Shown piece by piece: positions 1 through 8,608 of a stretch of 38,633 nt of DNA (the stretch's first letter is position 1; the number at the start of each line of letters is the position of its first letter). The stretch lies in contig NZ_LUKQ02000028.1 of NCBI RefSeq assembly GCF_001647025.1, forward strand, positions 1 to 38,633. Reading direction: 5' to 3'. The notes under the pieces were generated by a model. The model saw only the letters and a program-made list of their open reading frames with translations, made no database searches and had not been told where the DNA came from. A program made the position numbers and the translations under genes. The stretch comes from Endozoicomonas atrinae. GTDB taxonomy: Bacteria; Pseudomonadota; Gammaproteobacteria; Pseudomonadales; Endozoicomonadaceae.

Positions 1-49
1 ACTCCACAAGGCTCATGCCTTTCTGAAACTGGATTTTGTTTTTGGCCAT
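1..49 (-). CDS. IS1595-family transposase, N-terminal fragment
   Basis: The minus strand reads MAKNKIQFQKGMSLVE from an ATG at 47-49 to the window edge. This resembles the usual N-terminus of ISXO2-like (IS1595) transposases, which begin with MAKN-xxQFQKGxSL. An AGGAGA ribosome binding site lies just upstream (about 56-61). The gene is cut by the edge of the window, so catalytic residues cannot be checked. Confidence 0.7.
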   Translation of the reverse strand, partial: MAKNKIQFQKGMSLVE

Positions 50-127
50 GACACGTCTCCTAATTCAAGGAAAACCAGTGTCGTAAGTTTAGACGAGAAG
101 ATAGCTTAGGTTAGGTGGTAATCAGGA
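1..127 (-). mobile_element. IS1595-family element, 5' end only
   Basis: This is the upstream end of an insertion sequence that continues off the left edge. It holds the first codons of a transposase on the minus strand. Its outer end is GTGGTAATCAGGA at 115-127, which is the inverted repeat of the 13 bases at 38506-38518, next to a transposase C-terminus at the right edge. A run of eight T (128-135) follows the end and would fit the 8-bp target duplication usual for IS1595 elements, but the other flank is not visible. Confidence 0.75.
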
Positions 128-185
128 TTTTTTTTGTGTTTAAATAATAGCTGCTCTATTTGGATTTTAACCAGGGGGGAACGTT

Positions 186-839
186 TTGGACGACCAGCAG
201 CTTCAGGCTCTTGCACTTCAGCTTTCCTGTCCTTCAGATAAAGAGGGCAAAGCCCTTGCTGAAGAGATGAACGATGTTAATGCCTTTATCACGGAGCGCA
301 GTATTGAGCAGCTTGCACCTGCTGCTGGTGAGTACATAGTTGAAGTAGGGTCGGGTAACGGTATGCTTTCACTACCTATTGTTAAAGCACTGGGGGGGAG
401 TGGAACTTATATTGGTTTAGAGCTATCTGCTGATATGGCTCGTGAGGCAGAAGCAAACCTGATGAATCATCAGTCTGAAACGGTAACGATCCTCAATAGT
501 GATGTGATGAGTGCAGCCATTGAACCAGCGTCAGTGGATGGCCTGATTGTGGTTAATACGCTGTATTTTCTTGATGATCTGGATGCTTTATTCCGGAATA
601 TCAAAAAGTGGCTGAAGCCTGGCAGTCGAGCTGTTTTTGGCATTCGCTCCGAGCAATGCCTTAAAGCGCTACCTTATACCCGGTATGGGTTTCATATACG
701 CCCTCTAGCAGACATCAAGGAATCGTTACTGGCCAATGGTTTTAAAAGTGTTAGCTCCAGCTATTTTGATGAAGGCGTTACTCAGCTGGAAGGGCTGGAA
801 ATCAAACTCGATTCCCTGATTATTAAAGCGATTGTGTGA
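186..839 (+). CDS. class I SAM-dependent methyltransferase
   Basis: This 217-residue protein has a Rossmann-type SAM-binding motif VEVGSGNGM at about residues 52-60, an acidic residue at the end of the next strand (GLELS, about 77-81), and the later strand DGLIVVNTLYFL typical of class I methyltransferases. Nothing identifies its substrate. The TTG start is chosen because a strong AGGGGGGA ribosome binding site lies 5 bases upstream and there is no better in-frame start before the SAM motif. It stands alone, converging on dnaJ, with a palindromic element between them. Confidence 0.85.
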   Translation: MDDQQLQALALQLSCPSDKEGKALAEEMNDVNAFITERSIEQLAPAAGEYIVEVGSGNGMLSLPIVKALGGSGTYIGLELSADMAREAEANLMNHQSETVTILNSDVMSAAIEPASVDGLIVVNTLYFLDDLDALFRNIKKWLKPGSRAVFGIRSEQCLKALPYTRYGFHIRPLADIKESLLANGFKSVSSSYFDEGVTQLEGLEIKLDSLIIKAIV

Positions 840-934
840 TGTTAAGCCTTTGTCCTTCAGGTATTTCTCACTTCCCGCCGTGTGGCAGGATGAAACCTAT
901 CCGGTATATCGTCTAATCATCAGAGAGAAAAATA

Positions 935-1094
935 ATACCAATTAAATTTTCTAAACCCGTTGTGAGCATGGTGATCCGGGTAGGAAGGCAAGGCAAAGTG
1001 ACGAGTCATAGCCGAAGCTATGGCAAGGAGCTTTAACGTAGAATTTCTGTCCGGATCAACAGCGCAATAGGGATTTAGAAAATGCAATTGGTAT
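935..1094. repeat. 160-bp palindromic MITE-like element
   Basis: The element is bounded by imperfect inverted repeats of about 25 bp. The left end begins ATACCAATTAAATTTTCTAA and the right end is the reverse complement of ATACCAATTGCATTTTCTAA. GATCCGG near the left is matched by CCGGATC near the right, so the whole unit can fold. It contains no convincing gene. It fills most of the gap between the convergent methyltransferase and dnaJ genes. Confidence 0.75.
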
Positions 1095-1109
1095 AAACTG
1101 AGGGGGAAA

Positions 1110-1135
1110 TAAAAAAGCCCCTGAGTTCAGGGGCT
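1110..1135 (-). terminator. Rho-independent terminator of dnaJ
   Basis: A perfect 9-bp stem (AGCCCCTGA with TCAGGGGCT) and a 2-base loop is followed on the minus strand by six T. It begins 25 bases past the dnaJ stop codon and should end the grpE-dnaK-dnaJ transcript. Confidence 0.9.
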
Positions 1136-1160
1136 GATTCTTAGCGAAGGGAACTGGAGA

Positions 1161-2303
1161 TCAGGAAGTCATATCATCAAAGAACTTTTTCACGCCATCG
1201 AAGAAGGACTGCTTTTTAGGCGACTGGTGACCGGCACCTTCTTTTTTGAAGGTGTCATCCAGCTCCTTGAGCAGCTCTTTCTGACGCTCGGTCAGTTTCA
1301 CTGGCGTCTCAACCACAACGCGGCACATGAGATCACCGGCACTGCCACCACGCACAGGTACAACGCCCTTGCCGCGCAGGCGGAACAGCTTGCCGGTCTG
1401 TGTTTCTTCAGGAATCTTCAGTTTCACTCGACCTTCAAGGGTCGGAACTTCCAATTCGCCGCCCAGTGCTGCGTCCACAAACGTAATGGGTACTTCGCAG
1501 TACAGATGCTTGCCATCACGCTGGAAGATCGGATGATCGGCAACACTGACCTGAACATAAAGATCACCAGCAGGGCCACCATTGCTGCCGGCTTCGCCTT
1601 CACCCGCGAGGCGGATGCGGTCGCCAGTATCAACACCCGGTGGGATTTTAACAGACAGTGTCTTGTATTCCTGAACGCGGCCTTCACCGTGACAGGCATG
1701 GCAGGGATCTTTGATCATCTTGCCAGTGCCGCGACAGTCAGGGCAGGTCTGTTGAACAGAGAAGAAGCCCTGTTGCATACGCACCTGGCCAATGCCCCCA
1801 CAGGTGGTACAACCAACAGGCTGGGTGCCTTTTTTCGCGCCGGAGCCGTCACATTCAGTACAGCTGACCAGAGTAGGAATACGAATTTTCTTGGTGACAC
1901 CGCGAACGGCTTCTTCAAGGCTGAGTTCCAGCTGATAGCGGAGATCTGCACCACGCTGGACGGAGCTGCGGCTGCGACCACCGCCAGCACCGAAAATGTC
2001 ACCAAAGACATCCCCGAAAATATCACCGAAATTGCCACCGGCAAAACCGCCAGCACCGCCCATGCCGCCCATGTTCGGGTCAACACCGGCATGGCCATAC
2101 TGATCGTAGGCCGCTTTTTTCTGGCTGTCGGAAAGAATTTCAAACGCTTCGTTAATTTCCTTGAAGCTCTCTTCCGCTGCTTTATCACCCGGGTTACGGT
2201 CCGGGTGATGCTTCATGGCCATACGACGATAGGCCTTTTTTATGTCCTTGTCCGAAGCGCTCCTGTCTACACCCAGCACTTCGTAGTAGTCGCGTTTTGA
2301 CAT
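1161..2303 (-). CDS. dnaJ: chaperone protein DnaJ (Hsp40)
   Basis: DnaJ stimulates the ATPase of DnaK and hands it unfolded clients. The 380-residue protein has the full type I layout: an N-terminal J domain with HPD at residues 33-35, a Gly/Phe-rich linker at about 75-115, and four zinc-binding CxxCxGxG motifs ([32 protein letters not shown]) at about 148-210. The usual C-terminal substrate-binding domains follow. The length is normal. An AGGG site lies upstream of the ATG. It is the last gene of the heat-shock cluster and is separated from dnaK by an unusually long gap of about 585 bp filled with palindromic repeats, so its expression may not be tightly coupled to dnaK. Confidence 0.98.
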   Translation of the reverse strand: MSKRDYYEVLGVDRSASDKDIKKAYRRMAMKHHPDRNPGDKAAEESFKEINEAFEILSDSQKKAAYDQYGHAGVDPNMGGMGGAGGFAGGNFGDIFGDVFGDIFGAGGGRSRSSVQRGADLRYQLELSLEEAVRGVTKKIRIPTLVSCTECDGSGAKKGTQPVGCTTCGGIGQVRMQQGFFSVQQTCPDCRGTGKMIKDPCHACHGEGRVQEYKTLSVKIPPGVDTGDRIRLAGEGEAGSNGGPAGDLYVQVSVADHPIFQRDGKHLYCEVPITFVDAALGGELEVPTLEGRVKLKIPEETQTGKLFRLRGKGVVPVRGGSAGDLMCRVVVETPVKLTERQKELLKELDDTFKKEGAGHQSPKKQSFFDGVKKFFDDMTS

Positions 2304-2410
2304 CAGATAAACCCTGAGCTACCTGCATTCACCAGTCGAGCATGAAAACACAGAGCTAACTGGATTCATGGTCAAGTCTGACAAAGCCATCATTTTTGAT
2401 ATATACGACA

Positions 2411-2585
2411 ACGCGGGAGTTAAACCCATCGTGTCTTCTGGGGTCGTATTGCACTGGTAACCTGAACTGAAATCCATCGTTAATGCTACTTACCATAGTG
2501 GCGACTATGACTCGTTGCTTCGTTGTCTTTCAGTTCAGCTAACCGTATACGAGGTTAGAAGACTTGATCGGTATTAATCCCGCGT
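2411..2585. repeat. 175-bp palindromic element between dnaJ and dnaK
   Basis: The outer arms ACGCGGGAGTTAAACCCATC and the reverse complement of ACGCGGGATTAATACCGATC pair imperfectly, continue into GTCTTCT on both sides, and are joined by an inner pair (CTGAACTGAAA with TTTCAGTTCAG). The unit can fold back on itself over nearly its whole length. It has no gene and is MITE-like. It lies inside the transcribed region if dnaJ is read from the dnaK promoter. Confidence 0.7.
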
Positions 2586-2592
2586 TGTGACC

Positions 2593-2859
2593 CAGGGTCT
2601 GTTGGCGCTTCGTTGCTCGACTCAGTGATTCAGAAAACCGTCATATGCGCGAAAGACTTGTGCAGTTCGTAGTTAGTCTACGTCAAGCAAGTCTGACAAT
2701 GCAGATGGCGCTTTTCTGAACCACCCATAGGGCGAATCAGGGCGCCCCTATGACTTTGTTGCAGCATTTTGAAAGGCAACCAGCCTTCCTGCAATGCTGC
2801 GCCTCATCATAGGAGCGCCCTGATTCGCTGAGTACGCAACGAAGCGTCAACAGACCCTG
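2593..2859. repeat. 267-bp nested inverted-repeat element
   Basis: Outer 24-bp arms begin with CAGGGTCTGTTGGCGCTTCG on the left and the reverse complement of CAGGGTCTGTTGACGCTTCG on the right, with one mismatch. Inside is a second pair, CGAATCAGGGCGCCCCTATG with the complement of CGAATCAGGGCGCTCCTATG. A third pair surrounds the TTCTGAA motifs near 2630 and 2715. This layered structure has no open frame of note and looks like a non-autonomous mobile element. Confidence 0.75.
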
Positions 2860-2879
2860 ATCATCAGTCATTGATGATC
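2859..2879 (-). terminator. possible hairpin after dnaK
   Basis: GATCATCA and TGATGATC form a perfect 8-bp stem around a 5-base loop, ten bases past the dnaK stop. There is no T-run on the minus strand, so it is more likely to attenuate or protect the dnaK mRNA than to terminate efficiently. Confidence 0.35.
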
Positions 2880-2888
2880 GATTTGGTC

Positions 2889-4823
2889 TTACTTCTTGTC
2901 ATCCTTTACTTCTTCAAACTCAGCATCAACGGCGTCGTCAGCAGCATCCGCTTTCTGACCAGCACCGGCGTCAGCCTGGGCTTCGCCCTGCTGTTGCTGA
3001 GCTTCAGCATACATCTTCTGGGCCAGACCTGCAGACGCTTCAGACAGAGCCTTGGTCTTGGCTTCGATTTCTTCCTTATCGTCACCTTTGACAGCAGCTT
3101 CAACGTCTTCGATAGCCTTGGTGATAGCAGCCTTCTCTTCTTCAGTGGCCTTGTCACCAGCTTCTTCAAGCGTCTTGCGGGTAGCGTGAGCCAGACCATC
3201 AGCCTGGTTACGGGCAGCAGCCAGTTCTTCGAACTTCTTGTCGTCTGCCGCGTTGGCTTCAGCATCCTTGACCATTTGATCGATTTCTTCGTCAGACAGA
3301 CCAGAAGATGCCTTGATGACAATAGACTGTTCTTTGCCAGTTGCCTTGTCTTTTGCAGAAACATTCAGAATACCGTTAGCATCCAGGTCGAAGCTGACTT
3401 CGATCTGTGGCATGCCACGCGGTGCTGGAGGAATGTCTGCCAGGTCAAAACGGCCCAGGGACTTGTTATGAGCAGCCTGCTTACGTTCACCCTGCAGAAC
3501 GTGAATGGTTACTGCACCCTGATTGTCATCAGCCGTAGAGAACACCTGAGACTTTTTGGTCGGGATGGTGGTGTTCTTTTCGATCAGCGGAGTCATTACG
3601 CCGCCCATGGTTTCGATACCCAGGGTCAGCGGAGTTACGTCCAGCAGCAGAACGTCTTTAACGTCACCAGCCAGAACCGCTGCCTGAATGGAAGCACCCA
3701 TGGCAACCGCTTCGTCAGGGTTTACGTCCTTGCGAGGCTCTTTACCAAAGAACTCGGCCACTTTCTGTTGAACCAGTGGCATACGGGTCTGACCACCAAC
3801 CAGGATAACTTCGTCGATGTCAGACAGGTCGAGGTCAGAGTCTTTCACCGCGATACGGCATGGCTCCAGGGAGCGGGCAACCAGGTCTTCTACCAGAGAT
3901 TCCAGCTTGGCACGGCTGACTTTAACGTTCAGGTGCTTAGGACCGGTCGCATCGGCAGTGATGTAAGGCAGGTTGACGTCAGTCTGCTGAGTAGAAGACA
4001 GTTCAATCTTGGCTTTTTCAGCGGCTTCTTTCAGACGCTGCATGGCCAGTGGGTCACCTTTCAGGTCGATGCCCTGGTCTTTCTTGAATTCGTCTGCAAG
4101 GTATTCGATCAGGCGCAGGTCGAAGTCTTCACCACCCAGGAAGGTGTCACCGTTGGTGGCCAGTACTTCAAACTGGTGCTCGCCGTCTACGTCAGCGATT
4201 TCGATGATGGACACGTCGAAAGTACCGCCACCCAGGTCATAAACCGCGATGGTCTGGTCGCCTTTCTTCTTGTCCATGCCGTAAGCCAGCGCGGCAGCCG
4301 TTGGCTCGTTGATGATACGCTTAACGTCCAGACCCGCGATACGGCCAGCGTCTTTGGTCGCCTGACGCTGAGAATCGTTGAAGTAAGCAGGAACGGTAAT
4401 AACAGCTTCAGTCACTGGCTCGCCCAGGTAGTCTTCAGCCGTTTTCTTCATCTTCTTCAGAATTTCGGCAGAGATCTGAGGTGGGGCTTTCTTGTCACCC
4501 TTAACCTCAACCCATGCGTCGCCGTTGTCCGCTTCGACGATTTTGTAAGGAACCATCTTGATGTCTTTCTGAACGACGTCGTCTTTGAAGCGACGGCCGA
4601 TCAGACGCTTGATGGCAAACAGGGTGTTGTCAGGGTTGGTAACCGCCTGGCGCTTGGCTGGCTGGCCTACCAGAATTTCGCCATCGTCGGTGTAGGCGAT
4701 GATGGAAGGCGTAGTACGTGCGCCTTCTGCGTTTTCAATAACTTTGGATTTTTCACCGTCCAGGATAGCCACACAGGAGTTGGTGGTACCCAGGTCAATA
4801 CCGATAATTCTGCCTTTACTCAT
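2889..4823 (-). CDS. dnaK: chaperone protein DnaK (Hsp70)
   Basis: DnaK is the ATP-driven Hsp70 chaperone that works with DnaJ and GrpE. The nucleotide-binding domain has the phosphate loop [11 protein letters not shown] at the start, [22 protein letters not shown] and the adenosine motif VGGQTRMP. The substrate-binding domain and a Gln/Ala-rich lid follow, ending in EEVKDDKK. The start is set at MSKGRIIG, because a GGAGAG site lies at the right distance. An ATG 15 bases further upstream overlaps that site and would add MERLK, which is not typical of the family. The product is 644 residues, the normal length. A sigma-32 promoter lies about 130 bases upstream. Confidence 0.98.
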   Translation of the reverse strand: MSKGRIIGIDLGTTNSCVAILDGEKSKVIENAEGARTTPSIIAYTDDGEILVGQPAKRQAVTNPDNTLFAIKRLIGRRFKDDVVQKDIKMVPYKIVEADNGDAWVEVKGDKKAPPQISAEILKKMKKTAEDYLGEPVTEAVITVPAYFNDSQRQATKDAGRIAGLDVKRIINEPTAAALAYGMDKKKGDQTIAVYDLGGGTFDVSIIEIADVDGEHQFEVLATNGDTFLGGEDFDLRLIEYLADEFKKDQGIDLKGDPLAMQRLKEAAEKAKIELSSTQQTDVNLPYITADATGPKHLNVKVSRAKLESLVEDLVARSLEPCRIAVKDSDLDLSDIDEVILVGGQTRMPLVQQKVAEFFGKEPRKDVNPDEAVAMGASIQAAVLAGDVKDVLLLDVTPLTLGIETMGGVMTPLIEKNTTIPTKKSQVFSTADDNQGAVTIHVLQGERKQAAHNKSLGRFDLADIPPAPRGMPQIEVSFDLDANGILNVSAKDKATGKEQSIVIKASSGLSDEEIDQMVKDAEANAADDKKFEELAAARNQADGLAHATRKTLEEAGDKATEEEKAAITKAIEDVEAAVKGDDKEEIEAKTKALSEASAGLAQKMYAEAQQQQGEAQADAGAGQKADAADDAVDAEFEEVKDDKK

Positions 4824-4953
4824 TTTGAGTCTCTCCATCGCCCATAATCAGGGCGGAAAACTTTGAAATCTTTGTTCGCTTCCCAATGGTTTCAACCGAC
4901 GTTGAGCCTGGTGAAACAGCGTTTAGGTGGTGATTACCACGATCTTGGTTTGC

Positions 4954-4985
4954 TATATGGGAGCGGCATTTTCTTTTTCAAGGGG
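4954..4985 (-). promoter_or_regulatory. sigma-32 heat-shock promoter of dnaK
   Basis: Read on the minus strand, the -35 element is CCCCTTGAA (4977-4985) and the -10 element is CCCATATA (4954-4961). The spacing fits the known sigma-32 pattern (CTTGAA, 13-15 bases, CCCCATWT). It is independent of the grpE promoter, so dnaK can be transcribed alone. Confidence 0.85.
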
Positions 4986-5032
4986 CTGATTCAAGATTCT
5001 CGTCCTTGAAACAACCCGACAGCGAGATTTAT

Positions 5033-5638
5033 TTAAGCTGCTTTGGAAACCACAACCATGGCAGGTCGGATAACTCGACCGTGCAGTGTGTAGCCCTTCT
5101 GGAAGACGTTCATCACCGTGTTTGGTTCCATGTCCGGGTTTGGCACCATGGAGATGGCCTGATGGAAATTCGGGTCGAACGGCTGGCCTTCAGGGTTAAC
5201 CTGCTCAACATTGAATTTTGCCAGGGCATCCAGCAGCTGTTTGTAGGTCAGGCGCATGCCTTCGAGCATGGTTTCATGCTGACCTTCACCCTGTTCTGCG
5301 CTCTCAATGCCTTTTTCCAGGCTCTCGACCACAGGAATCAGTTCGTTGACGAACTTCTCCAGTGCGAACTTGTGCGCTTTCTCGACGTCCTGCTCTGCGC
5401 GTCGCTTGGTGTTCATGGCTTCGGCATGGGCGCGCAGAGTCTGATCCTTGGCCTGAGCAAGCTGCTCTTCCAGTTCTTCAATACGTCTGGCGGTATCGTC
5501 GATGGCCTGTGCTTCAATTTCCGGAGCTTCCTCCAGAATAGGGTCAACGACGGCTGCTTCAACATCTGCAGAGGTTTCAGCCTCAGTGGCTTCAGGTTTC
5601 TCGACCTGATCTTCTGCTTTGGTGTTTTCTACAGTCAT
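5033..5638 (-). CDS. grpE: nucleotide exchange factor GrpE
   Basis: GrpE releases ADP from DnaK and acts as a thermosensor. The 201-residue protein has a long acidic, disordered N-terminus (about 1-50), a coiled-coil region (RRIEELEEQLAQAKDQ), and the conserved C-terminal beta domain ending with VFQKGYTLHGRVIRPAMVVV. A GGAGA site lies about 10 bases before the ATG. It is the first gene of the heat-shock cluster and is divergent from recN. Its own sigma-32 promoter is about 110 bases upstream. Confidence 0.97.
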   Translation of the reverse strand: MTVENTKAEDQVEKPEATEAETSADVEAAVVDPILEEAPEIEAQAIDDTARRIEELEEQLAQAKDQTLRAHAEAMNTKRRAEQDVEKAHKFALEKFVNELIPVVESLEKGIESAEQGEGQHETMLEGMRLTYKQLLDALAKFNVEQVNPEGQPFDPNFHQAISMVPNPDMEPNTVMNVFQKGYTLHGRVIRPAMVVVSKAA

Positions 5639-5757
5639 TCCAACGTTTCTCCGGATTTCAATCCAGCCTGATGTGCCGGCTGGAACGTGTCTTCGTGTTT
5701 TGAGCCGTGGCGCTTCTGTATGGCCCCAGGGCGAAAGTAAATATCAACTGATAGCCT

Positions 5758-5789
5758 AATATGGGGGTCATGGCAGCTTATTCAAGGGG
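5758..5789 (-). promoter_or_regulatory. sigma-32 heat-shock promoter of grpE
   Basis: On the minus strand CCCCTTGAA (5781-5789) and CCCCATATT (5758-5766) are a near-perfect sigma-32 pair with a 14-base spacer. The site lies between grpE and recN, only about 30 bases from the LexA box that faces the other way. Confidence 0.88.
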
Positions 5790-5820
5790 AAATTTTCTTT
5801 ACCAATTCGGGTTTTGAGTT

Positions 5821-5840
5821 TACTGTATAAATAAACAGTA
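5821..5840 (+). promoter_or_regulatory. LexA (SOS) box of recN
   Basis: TACTGTATAAATAAACAGTA matches the gammaproteobacterial LexA operator (TACTGT-N8-ACAGTA) exactly. It ends 33 bases before the recN ATG, where a repressor would block initiation. It predicts that recN is induced by DNA damage, as in E. coli. Confidence 0.93.
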
Positions 5841-5873
5841 ACCCGATATTCAATTGGGATCGTGAGAGCTGCC

Positions 5874-7574
5874 ATGCTGAACCAAATTTCCATCAGCAAC
5901 TACGCCATCGTTGACCACCTGAACCTGGACATCAATCCCGGAATGACTGCCATCACCGGCGAAACCGGTGCCGGTAAATCCATCATGCTGGACGCCCTTG
6001 GGCTGGCCCTGGGAGGTCGGGCTGACAGCGACTGTGTGCGGGATGGTGCTGACCGGGCCGATATCCGTGTCTGCTTTGATCTTCAGCGCATACCTGCTGC
6101 CAGAGAGTGGTTGCAGGAGCGGGATTACGATGGTGAGAGTGGTGGCCGTAATGAATCATCCACTGCGGAATGTATTCTTCGCCGGGTTGTCACCCGAGAA
6201 GGGCGCTCCCGCGGTTATATCAATGGCATACCCGTTACGCTTTCGGAATTGAAGGGTTTGGGGGAACTGCTAATTGATATTCACAGCCAGCATGCCCACC
6301 AATCACTATTGAAAAAGAGCAATCACGCCGAGCTGCTGGATGAATTTGCCGGTTCGTTGGCACTCTCTCGAGAAGTTTCAGGGATAGCTGCGGATTATCG
6401 CCAGACCCGAGAACAGCTACATACATTATTATCGGATCAGCAGGATAGGGAAGAGCGGGTTCAACTGCTGAGTTATCAATTGAATGAGCTGGAGCAGTTA
6501 AGCCTTCAGCCCGGTGAAGTTGAGCAATTGGAGCAGGAGCATCGCCAGCAGTCTCAGGCCGGTGCAACCTTATCGGCCTGTCATCAGGTCACCCAGGTTT
6601 GTACCAGTGATGATGGAGATAACCTGCTGCAGCAGCTTTCTTTCTGCCTGCATCGCCTCAGTGAATTGCAGATTGAACATGCGGCCATCAATAACTCTCT
6701 GGATATGCTGTCATCTGCTCAGATCCAGGTAGAAGAAGCGGTTGGCGAGCTGAATCATTTTATTGATCACTTTGATGCTGATCCGGAAAGAGCCCGTGAA
6801 ATTGAAGACCGGCTCAGTGCTATTTTTGATCTGGCCCGGAAGCACCGTGTCCAGCCAGAAGAGCTGCTGGAAAAACAGCAGCAGATCAGCGAAGAACTGG
6901 AAAAAGTTCAGTGTCATGACGAGCAGGTAGCCGGTCTGGAACTTTCCCTGGAACAGCAGCAGAAAAAACACAATCAGTTGGCAGAAAAGTTGTCGGCCAA
7001 GCGCAGAGCAGCTGCTCGAAAACTGGAAAAGCAGGTGTCTGAACGGATCGCATTGTTGGGCATGCCCAAGGGTAAATTCTGCGTCGAGCTGACAGAAATT
7101 CCCGATCGTACCGTTGCTTCTCAGGGTTTTGAATCCATTGAGTTTCTGGTGACCACCAACCCGGGGCAGTCTCCGCGCCCTCTTGGAAAAGTGGCTTCCG
7201 GTGGAGAGCTTTCCCGTATCAGCCTGGCGATTCAGGTGATTATTGCGCAAACCGCGTCAACCCCAACGCTGGTGTTTGATGAGGTGGATGTAGGAATCGG
7301 AGGTGGCACTGCAGAGATCGTGGGCAGTATGCTGAGAGAAGTGGGTAAAAGCGGACAGGTGTTGTGTGTTACCCATCAGCCTCAAGTGGCCTCCCAGGCT
7401 CATCAGCACCTTCACGTCAGTAAAAAAGTCAGCCGTAAAACGTCCAGTACCCGTATTCTCAAGCTGGACGGCGAACATCGTGTCCACGAAATTGCCCGAA
7501 TGCTGGGTGGTGTGGAACTGACCGCGCCGACGTTGAGTCACGCCCAGGAAATGCTCTTTCAGGCTCAGGCATAA
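5874..7574 (+). CDS. recN: DNA repair protein RecN
   Basis: RecN is an SMC-like ATPase of double-strand break repair. The Walker A motif GETGAGKS is at about residues 30-37, the ABC signature VASGGELSR follows the long central coiled coil, and the Walker B segment reads TLVFDEVDVGIGG. The 566-residue length is normal. The ATG at 5874 is preferred over a GTG four codons earlier, because a GAGAG site lies 5 bases before it and the protein then begins MLNQISISNYAIV as in relatives. A consensus LexA box lies just upstream. Confidence 0.97.
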   Translation: MLNQISISNYAIVDHLNLDINPGMTAITGETGAGKSIMLDALGLALGGRADSDCVRDGADRADIRVCFDLQRIPAAREWLQERDYDGESGGRNESSTAECILRRVVTREGRSRGYINGIPVTLSELKGLGELLIDIHSQHAHQSLLKKSNHAELLDEFAGSLALSREVSGIAADYRQTREQLHTLLSDQQDREERVQLLSYQLNELEQLSLQPGEVEQLEQEHRQQSQAGATLSACHQVTQVCTSDDGDNLLQQLSFCLHRLSELQIEHAAINNSLDMLSSAQIQVEEAVGELNHFIDHFDADPERAREIEDRLSAIFDLARKHRVQPEELLEKQQQISEELEKVQCHDEQVAGLELSLEQQQKKHNQLAEKLSAKRRAAARKLEKQVSERIALLGMPKGKFCVELTEIPDRTVASQGFESIEFLVTTNPGQSPRPLGKVASGGELSRISLAIQVIIAQTASTPTLVFDEVDVGIGGGTAEIVGSMLREVGKSGQVLCVTHQPQVASQAHQHLHVSKKVSRKTSSTRILKLDGEHRVHEIARMLGGVELTAPTLSHAQEMLFQAQA

Positions 7575-7601
7575 AAGAAACCCCCGGCAAATGTCGGGGG
7601 T
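7573..7601. terminator. hairpin between convergent recN and fur
   Basis: ACCCCCG at 7580-7586 pairs with CGGGGGT at 7595-7601. On the minus strand it is followed by TTTCTTTT, so it terminates fur best. It lies 6 bases past the recN stop and may also stabilise that mRNA end. Confidence 0.7.
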
Positions 7602-7652
7602 AATCTCAAAGGTTAGAAAGCCTGATTACTTCTAGTCTTCTTATTCTGATGT

Positions 7653-8063
7653 TTATTTTTTCTTCTTTGGTCGTACATAGATCACCAGATTGTGATCCAC
7701 GATTTCAAAACCGTGTTCTTCAGCAATGGCGTGCTGACGCTTTTCAATCTCTTCGTCAATAAACTCGATAACGTCTCCGGTTTCCATGCACACCATATGG
7801 TCATGGTGCTCTCCGCGGGAGAGCTCAAACACGGAGTGACCGCCATCAAAGTTATGGCGAACCACCAGACCGGCACTCTCAAACTGGGTCAGCACCCGGT
7901 AGACTGTTGCCAGGCCCACATCCTCTTCCGCTTCCAGCAGAGCCTTGTACACATCTTCCGCCGACATATGCTTGTCTTCGGCGCCTTCAAGGATCTGCAG
8001 AATCTTCACTCGAGGCAGGGTGACTTTAAGTCCTGCTTTGCGCAACTCTTGATTTTCCAACAC
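7653..8063 (-). CDS. fur: ferric uptake regulator Fur
   Basis: Fur is the Fe(II)-responsive repressor of iron uptake. The 136-residue protein begins [18 protein letters not shown] and carries the family winged helix ([13 protein letters not shown], about 50-62) and the metal-binding HHDHMVC cluster at 86-92. Only one cysteine of the usual CxxC pair is present, as in Pseudomonas Fur, so a structural zinc site of the E. coli type is not expected. It starts at GTG with an AGGG site upstream. It is divergent from bamE, the common gammaproteobacterial arrangement. Confidence 0.97.
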   Translation of the reverse strand: MLENQELRKAGLKVTLPRVKILQILEGAEDKHMSAEDVYKALLEAEEDVGLATVYRVLTQFESAGLVVRHNFDGGHSVFELSRGEHHDHMVCMETGDVIEFIDEEIEKRQHAIAEEHGFEIVDHNLVIYVRPKKKK

Positions 8064-8083
8064 GTTTCCCTAACCCTTTGCAA

Positions 8084-8101
8084 GATAATCCTGCTATTAT
8101 C
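8084..8101. promoter_or_regulatory. palindrome in the fur-bamE interval, possible Fur box
   Basis: GATAAT-CCTGCT-ATTATC is a perfect 6-bp inverted repeat with a 6-base spacer. The half-sites match the GATAAT/ATTATC arms of the classical Fur box, though the centre differs. It lies 20 bases upstream of the fur start codon, so autoregulation is plausible. Binding is not shown by sequence alone. Confidence 0.45.
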
Positions 8102-8183
8102 ACATTTTCGTGCAGCTTTTTCATTTTGCTCTGCGAGCAGGCTGCTAGTCATTTTTGAGCAAGATAGTGGAAGTCTGAAACCG

Positions 8184-8558
8184 ATGCAAAAAACCACGAT
8201 CGCCCTGGCCGCCTCGCTTTTTTCAATCACCCTTCTGACAGGGTGTGCCAGCTCCACGGACAGTGGTTCAAAGCTTATCAGTTTCCCCGGTGCCTATAAA
8301 ATTGATATTCAGCAGGGAAATGTCATTACCCAGGAAATGGTTGACCAGCTCCGTCCGGGTATGACCCGTGCTCAGGTGCAGTATGTTATGGGTACTCCCC
8401 TGCTGGAAGACACCTTTAACAGCCATCGCTGGGATTACGTCTACAGCCTGCAGCCCGGTGGCAAGAGCCGTGAACAGAAAACGGTAACGCTGCTTTTTGA
8501 AAACGACCAGCTCCGCTCTATCCAGGGTGACCTCAGACCTGGGACTAATCAGCAGTAA
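8184..8558 (+). CDS. bamE: outer-membrane assembly lipoprotein BamE (SmpA/OmlA)
   Basis: BamE is a small lipoprotein of the BAM complex that folds outer-membrane proteins. The 124-residue product has a lipoprotein signal (hydrophobic [12 protein letters not shown] then LTGC with the lipidated Cys at residue 21). The BamE fold follows, with [13 protein letters not shown], the [17 protein letters not shown] helix and the WDYVY strand. The frame stays open far upstream, but the lipoprotein signal fixes the start at the ATG at 8184. It is divergent from fur. Confidence 0.95.
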   Translation: MQKTTIALAASLFSITLLTGCASSTDSGSKLISFPGAYKIDIQQGNVITQEMVDQLRPGMTRAQVQYVMGTPLLEDTFNSHRWDYVYSLQPGGKSREQKTVTLLFENDQLRSIQGDLRPGTNQQ

Positions 8559-8608
8559 TCACTGCTGATACTATTTAATCCGGAAGAACACTCTCAGTTC
8601 TTGCTTTC

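Noticed and set aside
1227-2300. 357-codon open frame opposite dnaJ
   Set aside because: Antisense shadow of dnaJ with no ribosome binding site or recognisable domain.
2871-4847. 658-codon open frame opposite dnaK
   Set aside because: It is the antisense shadow of dnaK, produced by its codon bias; it has no family features and dnaK is certain.
7692-8183. 164-codon upstream extension of bamE
   Set aside because: It runs antisense across fur; the lipoprotein signal at 8184 marks the real start.
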